Positions 26,572-44,021 of a DNA stretch of 64,000 bases are shown here, piece by piece. The stretch comes from Cacajao melanocephalus. Taxonomy: Eukaryota > Chordata > Mammalia > Primates > Pitheciidae. Each line of letters begins with the position of its first letter. Position 1 is the stretch's first letter. A program made the translations under genes and the position numbers. Location of the stretch: positions 1-64,000 of the forward strand of contig CAUYLG010027006.1 in assembly GCA_963573385.1 (NCBI GenBank). The letters run 5' to 3'. The notes below the pieces were generated by a model that searched no databases, was not told the DNA's origin, and saw nothing but the letters and a program-made list of their open reading frames with translations.

Positions 26572-26917
26572 TAACCACAGTGCTATCCCCAAAGCAGGTG
26601 ATACATAGGACTGCTCCAAAAATTATTGCTGATTAAGTGAATGGGTATAAAAATGACAATATTGACAAGGAGTTAATTTTCCCAGGGGAAACCAGAAATG
26701 TTGAGACTCGGGGGAAGGGCATTAACAGATAAGAAAAAAATTTCAGGGTAAAAGTGTTAAAACTTTATGGGTCAATGTTACTTCTGTTTGATCTTGAAGT
26801 CTTGGATATGGCAAAGGTCAGGAAGTTACCTAAGGGAAAGAACACCACCAGTGCAGTCATGCACTAGACCGATAGTAGCCAAAGAGCAGCAGAGACCAGT
26901 GCTGGGTTAGTTGTTAG

Positions 26918-27220
26918 GGGTGGCTCAGTCCCATAATCCCAGCACTTTGGGAGGCTGATGCAGGAGGATTGCTTGAACCTACGAGTTTTAGACCAGCCTG
27001 AGCAACAGCAAGACCTCTTCTCTGCTTAAAAAAAAAAAAAAAAAAAATTAAGCATGGTGGCACATGCCTGTAATCCCAGTTATTTGGGAGGCTGTGGCAG
27101 GCAAGAGGATCTCTTAAGCCCAGAAAGTCAAGACTGCAGTGAGCTGAGAAGCTGTGACTGTGCCACTGCACTCCAGCCTGGGCAACAGAGCAAGAGTCTG
27201 TCTCAAAAAAAAAAAAAAAT
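26918..27220 (+). mobile_element. Alu (old, J-like)
   Basis: Two diverged arms with a long A-rich linker at 27028-27046 and an A14 tail. Confidence 0.88.
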
Positions 27221-27258
27221 GAAAAGCACAAAGAAACTTTTGAAAATTGCTCCTGGTG

Positions 27259-28741
<1,483 letters not shown>

Positions 28742-29001
28742 TAGCTAGTATAATCTGCATCCTTGATTATATGTTATGTGCTATGAGAGTCACATATTTT
28801 ACTTTTACATGTTCTAAATCTGTCATTATGGTTGTCTAAAATAATTAGTGGTATTAATTGTCCCCATATTGACCCTTCCAGTGCTCCTACTTCTTCCTGC
28901 AGTCCTAGGCTACCAACTGGGATCACTTTCCATCAGCCTAGTTATGGGAAGTAGAAAAGTTCCTTTTGAAAGTTTCCTTTCTTGTAAAGAGTAAGTGTGC
29001 T

Positions 29002-29259
29002 GGCCGGGTGCGATGGCTCACGCCTGTAATCCAAGCACTTTGGAGGCCAAGGTAGGCAGATCACCTGAGGTCTGGAGTTCAAGACCAGCCTGACCAACAT
29101 GGTGAAACCCCGTCTTTTTTTTTAAGACAGGGTAGAGACTTCTTGAACTCCCAACCTCAGGTCATCCGCCCGCCTTGGCCTCCAAAGTGCTTGGTTTACA
29201 GGCAGGAGCCATCGCGACCAGCCAAAACCCCGTCTTTAAAAAAAAAAAAAAAAAAAGAA
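29002..29259 (+). mobile_element. Half-Alu (Platy-1-like) carrying a second one inside
   Basis: Forward half-Alu from ggccgggtgcgatggctc to ccccgtctt with the diagnostic taatccaagcactttggagg. It is split at 29118-29224 and resumes with an A17 tail. Outer target duplication taagtgtgct at 28992-29001 and 29260-29269. Confidence 0.8.
29118..29224 (-). mobile_element. Half-Alu (Platy-1-like) nested in the one above
   Basis: Reverse orientation, with the same subtype marks (ccaaagtgcttgg). Inner duplication aaaccccgtcttt at 29105-29117 and 29225-29237. Confidence 0.8.
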
Positions 29260-29269
29260 TAAGTGTGCT

Positions 29270-30096
<827 letters not shown>

Positions 30097-30121
30097 TCAA
30101 CATAAAAGTCGCCATTTTAAC

Positions 30122-30428
30122 TTTTTTTTTTTTTTTGAGACAGGTTCTTTTTTTGGAGACAGGAGGTCTGTCATTCAGGCTGGAGTGCAATGGCGCAATC
30201 ATAGCTCACTTCAGCCTCAGACCCTGGGCTGAAGCCATTTCCCCACCTCAGCCTCCTGAGTAGCTGGGACCACAGGAATGTGCCATCATACTCAGCTAAT
30301 TTTTTATTTTTGGTAGAGATGGAGTTTTACTATATTGCCCAGGCTGGTCTGGAACTCCTGGAGTCAAGTAGTTCTGCCTCAGCCTTCCAAAGTGCTGGAA
30401 TTACAAGCATGTGCCACCACACCCAGTC
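30122..30428 (-). mobile_element. Alu (old)
   Basis: Poly-T, then a duplicated start (gagacaggttctttttttgg); ends gccaccacacccagtc. Confidence 0.88.
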
Positions 30429-30632
30429 TCATGGAACTTCTTGAATCTATAGGTTGATTTCTTTCATCAATCTGGGAAAACACATGATATTGCCTCCTCA
30501 AATATTGAGCCTGCCCTATTCTCTTTCTCCTTTTGAGACTCTACATTTTGACCGTATCCTACATAGCTCTTATTTTTTTTAAATTCTTTTCCTTCTGTTT
30601 TTGTTTTGTTTTGTTTAGGTATTTTCTGTTAA

Positions 30633-30991
<359 letters not shown>

Positions 30992-31682
30992 TCATAAAAT
31001 AAATTTTAAATTTAAATTTTAATTCATTCTAGAATGTCCATTTGATTTTTTTTTTGAGATAGACTTTCTCTCTTGTTATCTTTTTATCTGCATGATCTAG
31101 CAATGAATCAAAAATTATAGAGGCTCTGGATGATGTAATTTTTCTTTCAAAACGGTTGAAGTTTTCTTCTTACAGACAGAGTACTGGTGGATCACTTTGA
31201 TCTCATTGAGGCATGTTTTAGGCTTTATTGGGATTGGTCTATTGTAGTTTTGTGCTTTATTCTAGGGCAAGGTCCTTATTCCTAGGGTGTTGTACTTTCT
31301 CCTGGGATGTGGCCTTTATTCCTAGGGTGTAGCCCTTTTAAGGCCTCAGTTAAAAGCCCAGAGTGTTTGCCAAGGTTTTTGTACCTTAGCAGGGTTTAAA
31401 CTTTAACACTGATTTCCCCAGCACTTAAGGAGCTGCTGAAGCTTCTGTTCAGTTATTACTCTCTTAGCTATTGTTTGCTTCTGGCTTTGTTAAAGTCTCA
31501 TTCTGTGCATGCACAGTCAGGAGTCAGCCAGTGACTTGAGAAACATTTCTTCACAGATTTTTGGCTTTTTGGCACTATCTCTGTGGTTTCTTAAGGGTCT
31601 GCAGTGTTTTGACCCTTGTCTCACTTTGGGGCTCTGAACTCTCACCTGTGTATTTTTAGCCCAATAAAGATGGTTACTTTCA
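30992..31682. other. Intergenic, old repeat-like sequence
   Basis: Contains two spaced copies of ttattcctagggtgt (about 31277 and 31318) that suggest a decayed repeat. No gene seen. Confidence 0.4.
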
Positions 31683-31974
31683 GCCAGGCGCAGTGGCTCA
31701 TGCCTGTAATCCCAGCACTTTGGGAGGCCGCAGGGAGTGGATCTCGAGGTCAAGAGAGCAAGACCACCCTGGCCAACATGGTGAAACCTCGTATCTACTA
31801 AAAATACAAAAATTAGCTGGGCGTGATGGCACACACCTGTAGTCCCAGCTACTCAGGAGGCTGAGATAGGAGACTCACTTGAACCCTGGAGGCAGGGGTT
31901 GCGGTAAGCCGAGATTGCTCCACTGCACTCTAGCCTGGTGACAGAGCGAGACTCTGTCTCAAGAAAAAAAAAAA
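31683..31974 (+). mobile_element. Alu
   Basis: agatggttacttt before and agatcgttacttt after mark the target duplication. Confidence 0.93.
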
Positions 31975-32047
31975 GATCGTTACTTTCTAGAAGAGCTTGA
32001 TTCCTCTGAGCCACAAATTGGACAGCATGCTTTAAAAAAAAAATGTG

Positions 32048-32340
32048 AGGCTGGGCATGGTGGTTCATGCCTGTAATCTCAGCACTTCAGGAGGCTGAGG
32101 CAGGTGGATCACCTAAGGTCAGGAGTTTGAGACCAGTCTGACCAATACGGTGAAACCCCGTCTCCACTAAAAATACAAAAATAAGCCGGGCTTCACGGGC
32201 AGTACCTGTAATCCGAGCTACTCGGGAGGCTAAGACAGGAGATTGCTTGAACCCGGGACGTGGAGGTTGCAGTAAAGCAAGATCGCGCCACTGCACTCCA
32301 GCCTGGGTGATGGAGCAAGACTCGGTCTCAAAAAAAATAA
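32048..32340 (+). mobile_element. Alu
   Basis: Full dimer, tail aaaaaaaataaagataaaa. Confidence 0.93.
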
Positions 32341-32569
32341 AGATAAAAATCTGGGCTGGAGCTTCCCTGTGTACACCACTTCTCTCAAGGATGGTAGCCT
32401 CTCATTTCCTGACTGCATTGGTGCATTGGTTTCTTTCTTATTCCTTCCAAGGATACTTTACATGCTTCATCTAGTTTTTATGGTTTTATTTAAGTGGAAA
32501 TACAAGCTCTTAGTCATGTTTGAAATCAGAAGCATCCCCTATTACATGTATGTTAGGGCCTTATGTTGG

Positions 32570-32718
32570 CCAGGCTTGATGGCTTACACCTGTAATCCCA
32601 ATACTTTGAGAGGCTGAGGCAGAAGGATCACTTGAGCTCAGGTTCAAGACCAGCCTGGGCAACAGAGTGAGACTCTTGTCTCTATTAAAAATAAATATAA
32701 TAATAATTAAAGAGAAAA
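32570..32718 (+). mobile_element. Alu monomer (FLAM-like)
   Basis: One arm from ggccaggcttgatggctt to gagactcttgtctctatt with an A-rich tail. Confidence 0.85.
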
Positions 32719-32824
32719 GAAAAGGCTTTGTATGATCTGACTTCTGGCCAGTTCTCTGACTCACCCTACTCACTGCTTCTTCCATTCCTCTTTTTCCTCA
32801 TTTCAATTCAGCACACAGGCCTTC

Positions 32825-33138
<314 letters not shown>

Positions 33139-33273
33139 GGCCTTCATTTTGAATGCTTAATCCCACCTCCTTAGAATGTTGAACTAGTTATTAACGTCTG
33201 ATTTTGGAACACTTTAGATTCCTCTTTCCATGGTTGCCATCTTTATGCCAGCTGGCATAAAGATACAGGGAAA

Positions 33274-33569
33274 AAGCCAGCTGCGGTGGCTCACACCTGT
33301 AATCCCAGCACTTGGGGAGGCCAAGGCGGATGGATCGCCTGAGGTCAGGAGTTTGAGATTAGCCTGTCCAAAATGGTGAAACCCATCTCTGCTAAAAATA
33401 CCAAAATTAGCTGGGTGTGGTGGCAGGCACCTGTAATCCCAGTTACTTAGGTGGCTGAGTCAGGAGAATCACTTGACCCCAGGAGGCAGAGGTTGCAAAG
33501 CCGAGATCACATAGCTGCACTCCAGTCTGGGTGACAGAGCAAGACTCTGTCTAAAAAAAAAAAAAAAAG
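33274..33569 (+). mobile_element. Alu
   Basis: Full dimer, A16 tail. Confidence 0.92.
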
Positions 33570-33863
33570 ACAAAGGGAAAAGATAAAGAGACAAAAGATA
33601 AGGAAAGGCTCTCTGAGTAATTGCTGGGTTATGACCCTGAGAGCCTTTCCCCAGCTGCCTTTACATAAAGCCTGTCTCCTCCCCAGTCACACCATGTCTT
33701 TTATTGTTATTTTCTTCATAGCCTTTATACTATCTGAAATTATCTTTCTCTGTGTTTACTGTTTGTTTCTCATATAATCCATTTGTTTATTTATTGCCTA
33801 ATACTAATGCTCATAAATAATCTAGTTCTTGAGCAATGCCTGGCACATTAAACAACAAAATGC

Positions 33864-34168
<305 letters not shown>

Positions 34169-34173
34169 TCAAC

Positions 34174-34522
34174 AGGCTGGGTGCAGGGCTCACACCTGTA
34201 ATCCCAGGACTTTGGGAGGCTGAGGTGGGAGGATCACTTGAGCTCAGGAGGCTGAGGATGCAGTGAGCCATGATCATGACATTGCACTCTAGTCTGGGTG
34301 ACAGAGCAAGAGTCTGTCTCAAAAAACAAAATACCAAAATTACACAAAAAATTATAATTAGCTGGGCATGGTGGCACACACTGGTAGTCCCAGTTACTGA
34401 GGAGGCTGAAACGGGAAGACTGCTTGAGGCCAGGAGGTTAAGGCTGCAGTCAGCCATGATCATCGTGCCACTGCACTCTAGCCTGGGCAACAGAGGGAGA
34501 CCCCGTCTCAAACAAACAAAAA
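34174..34522 (+). mobile_element. Alu (old, J-like)
   Basis: Left arm 34174-34330, A-rich linker, right arm to ctcaaacaaacaaaaaa. Confidence 0.85.
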
Positions 34523-34530
34523 ATGCTCAT

Positions 34531-34835
34531 GGCTGAGTGCGGTGGCTCATGCCTGTAATCCCAACACTTTGGGAGGCTGAGGTGGGTGGATCACTTGAGG
34601 TCAGGAGTTTGAGACCAGTGTGGACAACATGGTGAAACACCATCTCTACTAAAAATAAAAAAATTAGCAGGGTGTGGTGGTGCACACCTGTAATCCCACC
34701 TACTTGGGAGGCTGAGGCAGGATAATTGAATCACTTGAACCTAGGAGTCGGAGGTTGCAATAAGCTAAGATCGCACCACTGCACTCTAGCCTGGGTGGCA
34801 GAGCGAGACTCCGTCTCAAAAAAAAAAAGAAAGCA
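34531..34835 (+). mobile_element. Alu
   Basis: Full dimer, tail aaaaaaaaaaagaaagc. Confidence 0.92.
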
Positions 34836-34855
34836 TGAAAAAAAAATTTTTTTTA

Positions 34856-35029
<174 letters not shown>

Positions 35030-35465
35030 CTAGTAGATGAATAAGAAAGCGACGATCAGGAAACAAAGGGTACAATAAAGGGTAAAAAGAATTCCCTGTT
35101 TCTGAAGGAGATAGTATACTTTATGTTGAAAAGCCAATGACTCCAGGAGACCCGAGTTAGGGCAACTGTCTCCATTGGTCTGGGGGCTCGTGGCTTCTGT
35201 AAGGTCTATGCTTGCCTGACCCAGTCCTAGCTGGTCAGTTTCCCAGATTTATCTCAGTTTCTTGCTTCTTGGTCACTGAGATTTCAAGACAGGCGTGTGT
35301 ACTCCTCCGTATCTAGGGAGGCAATCTGCGGCTGTTACTGGGTTTCCTCAGTTCAGGCTGAAAGATAAGCAACTGCTAAGATTGTCAATTTCAGTTAAAC
35401 TGGCTTAAAGTAATCTCCCACTTGTCTAAACAGATGCAGACCCTGCATTGAAAATTTATGGAGTC

Positions 35466-35766
<301 letters not shown>

Positions 35767-36654
35767 TAATATACCCTAATGATACCTCAAGGACTTCTGG
35801 TGATGTCTCCAGCCTGCTTGACTGAAATTTATTTATGCCATGTGTTCGCTAATGAACATGGGGCCGCCTTAGTCAGTGCCCAAGGTTAGCAGCAGCCTCA
35901 CGATCATTTTATGGCAGTAGCAAGGGTGACTGTTGGTGGAGATGCCAACAAGCCCTCATTCCCCATGATAGAGGCCCAGGGTCAACCACAGTGGGCAATT
36001 TGTATTTTCAGAGCATCTTCACTCTGAGAGTCTCCTTTTGGGTTCCCTGAGTTCCTGACTTCCAGGTTCTATATATGTCTAATCTGGTCTTGACTGCTCA
36101 TTTGTGGATCAGGACAGCAGAAGCTGCATTTTTGGACACAATGACCAGTGGAGATTACACATCCCAAACGGCCCTCATTCCCCAACATGTGCATAGACAG
36201 AGTGGGATAAAAGTACATCAGGGTGGTAAGAAGACTCAGGGATTCTAGTGGGCAGACTAGCTGTCTACAGGCTGGCAGAGTTCGTCCTGGCCAGCTCATT
36301 TAATCCCTCCTTGCAGAACTGTTAACGTCTCTGTGCCATTCTTCAGTTAAATGAGAACCTAAACGCAGGCCTGATGCATGGCTCAGATTACACAGCGGAT
36401 GTGAAGAGGCTTTGGGAACACATCCTCTCTCCTAAGGACAGGGAGGGGACGCTAGTGTGGGGTGCCTGCGATGTTACATGCAGGTCAATAACGTTACCGA
36501 CACATTGACTTAACTCGAGTCCTCACAGATGTTTCATTATTATTTTTTCATCCCTTAAACATGAATCTAAATGCTGGCTTAAAATCAGGATTCATGCACC
36601 AAGAGCGTCCCAGTTTATTAACAATATTGGCTGTGACTTTTTGATTTCCATATT
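35767..36654. other. Intergenic upstream of GLG1, no gene recognised
   Basis: Repeat-poor. gccctcattccccatgat (35954) and gccctcattccccaacat (36172) are related copies inside it, perhaps part of one old repeat. A MIR-like piece may lie near 36310-36410. Confidence 0.4.
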
Positions 36655-36815
36655 GTGGGCCAGGCACTTCCCTTATTATTATTTCGAATCTTGTCAATGA
36701 TACTTTACATTTCAGCTCTTGCCTACTCTGCCAAAGAGCAAGGATTACAACCCTAATTTTTTTTCTTACCCAAGAACCTATGCTCTTAACCCTATTCAAT
36801 ACTGTCTCTCTCTTT
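36655..36815 (+). repeat. MIR SINE
   Basis: gggccaggcacttccc at the start and ctatgctcttaaccctattc at the end follow the MIR core and 3' part. Confidence 0.6.
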
Positions 36816-37291
36816 GGCTAAGAAAGACTTTTGAGGCAGGTGGAAGGAAGGAAGGAGGGAGCGATGCAAGGAGAGGCTTTCCGATTCCGGATCACACCTG
36901 GTCGTGCAAAGCTCACCTCTACAAAGTTTTTGTTTTCCAAGTCACTGAACCGGCAACATATTCTAACGGCCATTTTGGTTGTGGCAATCCCAATTCCCTT
37001 GATTTTTTTTTTTTTTCTGTGACAACAACGAAAGGAATTAGACAAGGACGCCCTGCTCGGGCTTTTTAAGAAACCCCAGCAACCCCCGGGTAAGGAGCGC
37101 CGCTCTCCCGCCCGCCGGTCCAGGGCGTGTGCAGTTCCCAGCACTGCCTCCTCCTTCGCCTGGCTCTGGGCTCGCGGGTCTGCGCGGAGAGGGGCGGGGC
37201 TCAGCGGGGCCACGCCACCACGCCCAGCAGCTCCGCCCCTCATTTAAATACGCGGCGCCGGCGAGTGCGTCGAGCTCGCGGCGGACCCAAG

Positions 37292-37533
37292 ATGGCGGCG
37301 TGTGGACGTGTACCGAGGATGTTCCGCTTGTCGGCGGTGCTGCAGTTGCTGCTGCTCACCGCGGCTGGGGCCGAGAAACTCCTGGGCCAGGGCGTCCACA
37401 GCCAGGGCCAGGGCCCCGGAGCCAACTTCGTGTCCTTCGTAGGGCAGGGTGGAGGCGGCGGCCCGGCGGGTCAGCAGCTGCCCCAGCTGCCTCAGTCATC
37501 GCAGCTCCAGCAGCAGCAGCAGCAGCAGCAACA

Positions 37534-37601
<68 letters not shown>

Positions 37602-37789
37602 CGCCTCAGCCGCCGCAGCCGCCTTTCCCGGCAGGTGGGCCTCCGGCCCGGCGGGGTGGAGCGGGAGCTGGCGGGGGCTGGAAGCTGGCGGAGGAAGAGT
37701 CTTGCAGGGAGGACGTCACCCGCGTGTGCCCCAAGCACACCTGGAGCAACAACCTGGCGGTGCTCGAGTGCCTGCAGGATGTGAGGGAG
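37292..37789 (+). CDS. GLG1: GLG1 exon 1 (Golgi apparatus protein 1), residues 1-166
   Basis: ATG at 37292 is the first in-frame start and has a strong context (A at -3, G at +4). The peptide opens MAACGRVPRMFRLSAVLQLL, with a leucine-rich core to about residue 29: a signal peptide. A gly/gln-rich segment follows, then 31 consecutive glutamines (73-103), proline-rich PPQPPQPPFPAGG, a GAGAGGG stretch, and the first Cys-rich GLG1 repeat with Cys138, Cys146 and Cys160. The exon ends DVRE in phase 0 at donor gtgagg. GLG1 (MG-160, ESL-1, CFR-1) is a type I Golgi sialoglycoprotein that binds FGFs and E-selectin; the rest is encoded beyond the window. Confidence 0.95.
37508..37600 (+). repeat. GLG1: CAG/CAA repeat encoding 31 glutamines
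   Basis: 24 CAG and 7 CAA codons. The longest uninterrupted CAG run is ten (37538-37567); the 3' third alternates CAA CAG. Confidence 0.95.
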
Positions 37790-39701
<1,912 letters not shown>

Positions 39702-39986
39702 ATATATATAATCTTTTAAAGACAGCCAAAGGAAATTTCATTCTGCTTAGTCTGGGAGTTGATTGAATGTCATCTATGTGTTTGAAAGAGCCTAACTTAA
39801 AGAAGTGAACTAGCTAGGCACATTTGAAGAAATATGTGAGGAATATGTTTTGTATTTGCTGTTTAGTAAGTAGAACTATTTGATAGTGAAATAGATATAC
39901 ATACTTTTCTATCCCTTTGAATACAAATGCAGGGAACATTGTCCTATCTGTACCCATTGGAATTATGAAAAAGCAGGGCATATGAG

Positions 39987-40536
39987 TACAATTGTTCCTT
40001 GGTATCACTGGAGGTTGGTTGCAGGCCCCCTGCAGATATTGAAATCTGAGGATGCCCAAGTACCTTATACTGTATAAAATGATATCATATTTCCATATGA
40101 TCTGTGCACACCTTTCCCAATTCTTGTCATCTCTGAAATACTTAAGATATCTCGTACAGTACCTATGTATCACTTCATTTGTGTGGATTCACTGTAGTAC
40201 TTGGCATGTGTCAAACTTAACTTTTGCTTTTTGGAAACTTGTGGAACTTTTTTTATGAAAAAAATTTTTTTTTTTTTTTTTTTTTTTTAAAACCCAGGCT
40301 GGAGTGCAGTCATAGCTTACTGCAGCCTCATTCAGCCTTCTGGATTCAAGAGCTCACTGCAGCCTCAACCTTCCTGGTTCAAGTGATCCTCCCACCTGGG
40401 CTTTCCAAAGTGCTGGGATTAGAGGTGTGAACCGCTGTGCCTGGTGTTGGGATTCTTTTTTTTTCTTTTTTTTCTTTAATGCTCTCGGATAAGTCATGCT
40501 TTTAAAAAGTCCTAGAATATCGTGGGTCCACTGTTA
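39987..40536. mobile_element. Tigger-type DNA transposon, split by an Alu
   Basis: Left end tacaattgttccttggtatc, right end cgtgggtccactgtta. Internal text (gattggttgcaggcccc-like, ccttatactgtataaaatg) fits a Tigger MER family. Confidence 0.65.
40262..40445 (-). mobile_element. Alu fragment (old) inside the Tigger element
   Basis: Poly-T, two shortened arms, ends accgctgtgcctgg. Confidence 0.8.
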
Positions 40537-40883
40537 AATAGTAGATGTAACAGCTAGTAATGGTGTGTTAGTAGTCCTGGTTGTGTGTGTATAATTAGTA
40601 GTAGTTTAAGTTATTTAAAAAGAAAGAAAGAAAACCAGAAAGTATAGAGCAAAAAAGAAAAAAATACTCCCTGGGCTGTTCTAGTAGGTGGAGTAGTAAT
40701 ACCAAGGAAGAGAAGATACTGCTGCCTAGCATGTGGTAAAGAAGATATGCTTGATGTTGTTATTTTTAAATACTTTGTATTCTTGGTTGAAATGGCCAAT
40801 AGCACCTTTTTTTTTCCCCAGTAGTGTCTTGTATTTAGAAGTTTCAGGTGGAGATCTTGGTTCCTTAGAAGTTTGTGGTGTTC

Positions 40884-41006
40884 CACCAGATACAGTGGCG
40901 CAAACCTGAAATCCTAGCACTTTAGGAGGCTGAGGCTGGAGGATTGCTTGAGCTCAGGCATTCAGTATCAGCCAGGGCGACATAGTGAGATACTGTCTCT
41001 AAAAAA
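40884..41006 (+). mobile_element. Alu monomer (FLAM-like) with target duplication
   Basis: agaagtttgtggtgttc at 40867-40883 and agaagtttgtgatgttc at 41007-41023 flank one Alu arm. Confidence 0.85.
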
Positions 41007-41032
41007 AGAAGTTTGTGATGTTCATAGATTAG

Positions 41033-41248
41033 ATTTTTTTTTTTTTTGAGACGAAGTCTTAGTGTCGTTCAGGCTGGAGTGTAGTGACACAGTCTTGGCT
41101 TATTGCAACCTCTACCTCCTGGATTCAGGCGATTCTCCTGCCTCAGCCTCCTCACCACCTTGGCCAGGCTAGTCTCGAACTCCTGACCTCCACCTGCCTC
41201 CGTCTCTCAAAGTGCTGGGATTACATGCATGAGCCACTGTGCTCGGCC
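41033..41248 (-). mobile_element. Alu with internal deletion
   Basis: cagcctcctcaccaccttggccagg joins the arms with the linker lost. Confidence 0.88.
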
Positions 41249-41330
41249 CATAGATTTTCTTACACAGTAGTAGAGACAATAGTGTAGTGAGTCCCCAGAT
41301 ATACATCACTCAGCTTCAAGTGTTCCCACC

Positions 41331-41645
41331 GTTTTTTTTTTTGTTTTTGTTTTTTTTTTTTTTTTGAGATGGAGTCTCACTCTGTTGCCCAGGCTGTAGC
41401 GCAATGGCACGATCTCGGCTCACTGCAACCTCTGCCTCCTAGGTTCAAGTGATTCTCCTGCCTCATCCTCCTGAGTAGCTGGAACTGCAGGCATGCACCA
41501 CCACACCCGGCTAATTTTTGTATTTTTTAGTAGAGACAGAGTTTCACTGTATTGGCCAGGCTGGTCTTGAACTCTGATCTTGTGTTCTGCCCGCCTTGGC
41601 CTCACAACATTTTGGGATTATAGGCGTGAGCCACCTTGCCTGGCC
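41331..41645 (-). mobile_element. Alu
   Basis: Poly-T with a G interruption; ends gccaccttgcctggcc. Confidence 0.92.
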
Positions 41646-42084
41646 CCACCCTTTTATTTTTAGGGTACAGGGTTGGGAGACTGTCATATTTTAAAGCAAA
41701 TCCCAGATACTATGTCATTTCAAATACTTTGATGTATATCTGTGATAAATACTTTTTAAAAACTAGAAGCTGGTTTTTTTTTGTATTTAAATGTGTAATG
41801 AAATCATTCTTTTGCAAGTAATTCTGATGCTAAAAAAAAAAAACATAAAAAAAAAACCTTCTGACTGTCTCGTAACCTTTTCTTGATATATCAGTCTCAG
41901 ATTATAAGTTTCTGCCTAAGCTTTGCATAGAGTGAATACTTTGTAAATGTTAACGTTTCAGTGTTGGAAACTGTAAACCCTCTTTCAGACTCATAGGTAA
42001 ACATTTTTGTTATTCTGTACTTAACCTTTCAATTAACTGTATGCTTGAGATAGTGGAATACACCATTTCTGTTGTCTCATTGTT

Positions 42085-42240
42085 GATAGTCATGTGAGGT
42101 GGTTAGTGCTAGTATTACTCTTTTAGCACAGAAGTAGGCTCAAAGAGCTAAAGTAACTTCTCTGATGTTGTATCCTAACTTGTAGAGCTGGTATTCAAGT
42201 CCTTTTTGACTTAAAAGACAATAGTCTTTCTATCTACCAT
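42085..42240 (+). repeat. MIR SINE
   Basis: agcacagaagtaggctcaaa, then gtagagctggtattcaagtc, match the MIR 3' half. Confidence 0.65.
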
Positions 42241-43114
42241 GGGTGGTTGTGGTTAAGGAAATGAGTATGTGACTGTTGAGAATGTCACAGCTTTATAAAT
42301 GTATGCCAAATGGGACACAAGAACAATTGAGTTGTAACAGTGCTTTGAAGTATGTGTGGATTTCTCAGGTAAACAGATCAACGTTATCACCCAAAGCTAA
42401 TTCAGTTAGTGTGAATGCATCATGAACAGAATTTCTGCTTAATGAAAGGAGTTTCAAATCCCAACTCACCTTAAGCAGGATTTGTACTGGAACAATGGAA
42501 GCATTTAGTTGTATTTCCTTGATACTTATATTGAATCCATGGAACATCACAAAAAGTGAACTGAGACACGAGCTGTCAGTACCATTAACTAACAAAAGAC
42601 TGTAAGCAAGTTATTATCTCTCTCTCTGCTTTCTGGTATTTCTGATATGCTAAATGAGTAGTTGGGGTATACGGTATGATTTCTAAGATCTTTGGCATCT
42701 AATCTACATGAGTTGTTTCCTGTATATATTCTCTGTATGTATATATTGAAAAGTTCCTAGGATTATATATGCAGCAGCTCCTGATTCCATATTCATTCAG
42801 GGAGGGAATCAGTCAGTGATAATAATCCAAACAGCAATTAATCCAAACATTGTTTGGCTTTAGGATATATTATGATTGTTTTGTTTGAGCTAATATGGCA
42901 TTTCCTCCTATGCTGTCTCTCAGTGGTTGGAAACAATCTAACCACATAATCCAGTCATTATTGATCTTCTATTATATGTCTGTCATTATGGAAGGACACT
43001 AGTACTTTAAGACACCACCATTACTTACAGTTGATTTGATAAATGAGATTGTTGTGATCAAGAAGCAGTTATATAAGAGAGTGTTAATCACTTGATGTCA
43101 TACAGATAGTAAAT
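42241..43114. other. GLG1 intron 1, nothing recognised
   Basis: Single-copy looking, AT-rich; no supported feature. Confidence 0.5.
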
Positions 43115-43211
43115 TATTTTAGGGCAGTGAAATAAGCACAAAATTAGGATTTAGATTTGGGTGAAACCCAGCTCTGCTATTCTTAGCTTAAAATTTCTAT
43201 CCCTTTTTCTT

Positions 43212-43501
43212 TGCGGGGGGAGATAGAATCTCACTCTGTTACCCAGACTGGAGTGCAGTGGTACATTCTTGGCTCACTGCAGCCTCTGCCTCCAGGTTCA
43301 AGTGATTCTCCTGTCTCAGCCTCTGGAGTAGCTGGGACTACAGATAGGCGCCATCACACCCTGGTAATTTTTGTATTTTTAATAAAGATTAGGGTTTTGC
43401 TATGCTGGCCAGGCTGGTCTTGAACTCCTGACCTCAAGTGATCTGCCTGCCTTGGCCTCCCAAAGTGCTAGGATTATAGGTGCGAGACACCACACTGGGC
43501 C
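43212..43501 (-). mobile_element. Alu
   Basis: Starts gggggagatagaatctcac (T tail lost), ends gacaccacactgggcc. Confidence 0.9.
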
Positions 43502-43816
43502 TTTTTTCTCTTTCTTTTTTTTTTTTTTTCTTATGAGATGGAGTCTCATACTATCACTCAGGCTGGAGTGCAGTGGTGTGATTTTGACTTACTGCAACCT
43601 CCACCTCTCCGGTTCAAGGGATTCTCCTGACTCAGCCTCTTAAGTAGCTGAGATTACAAGCACCTGCTACCACGCCCAGCTAATTTTTTGTATTTTTAGT
43701 AGAGAGGGGATTTCACTATGTTGGCCAGTCTGATCTCAAACTCTTGACCCCGTGTTACGCCCAGCCTAGCCTCCCAAAGTACTGGGATTACAGGTGCGAG
43801 CCATCGTGTCCAGCCT
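43502..43816 (-). mobile_element. Alu
   Basis: Abuts the previous Alu; ends gccatcgtgtccagcc. Confidence 0.92.
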
Positions 43817-43865
43817 CTGGTCTTTTTTCTTACGCAGGGACTGTCAACTTTAGCTCTGTCCTTGT

Positions 43866-44021
43866 TCTTTTTCTTTGAGAGTCTTGCTCTATCTCCCAGG
43901 CTGGTTGGAGTGCAGTGGCATGATCATGGCTCACTGCAGTCTCGAACTCCTGGGCTCAAGCAGTTGTCCCATTTCAGCCTCCCGGAGTAGCTGGGACTAT
44001 AGGTGCACACTGCCACTTAGC
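43866..44021 (-). mobile_element. Alu monomer
   Basis: One arm from gagagtcttgctctatctc to cactgccacttagcc. Confidence 0.82.

Noticed and set aside
37496..37738. Minus-strand poly-Leu open frame over the CAG tract
   Set aside because: It is the reverse complement of the repeat with no start context or other coding support.
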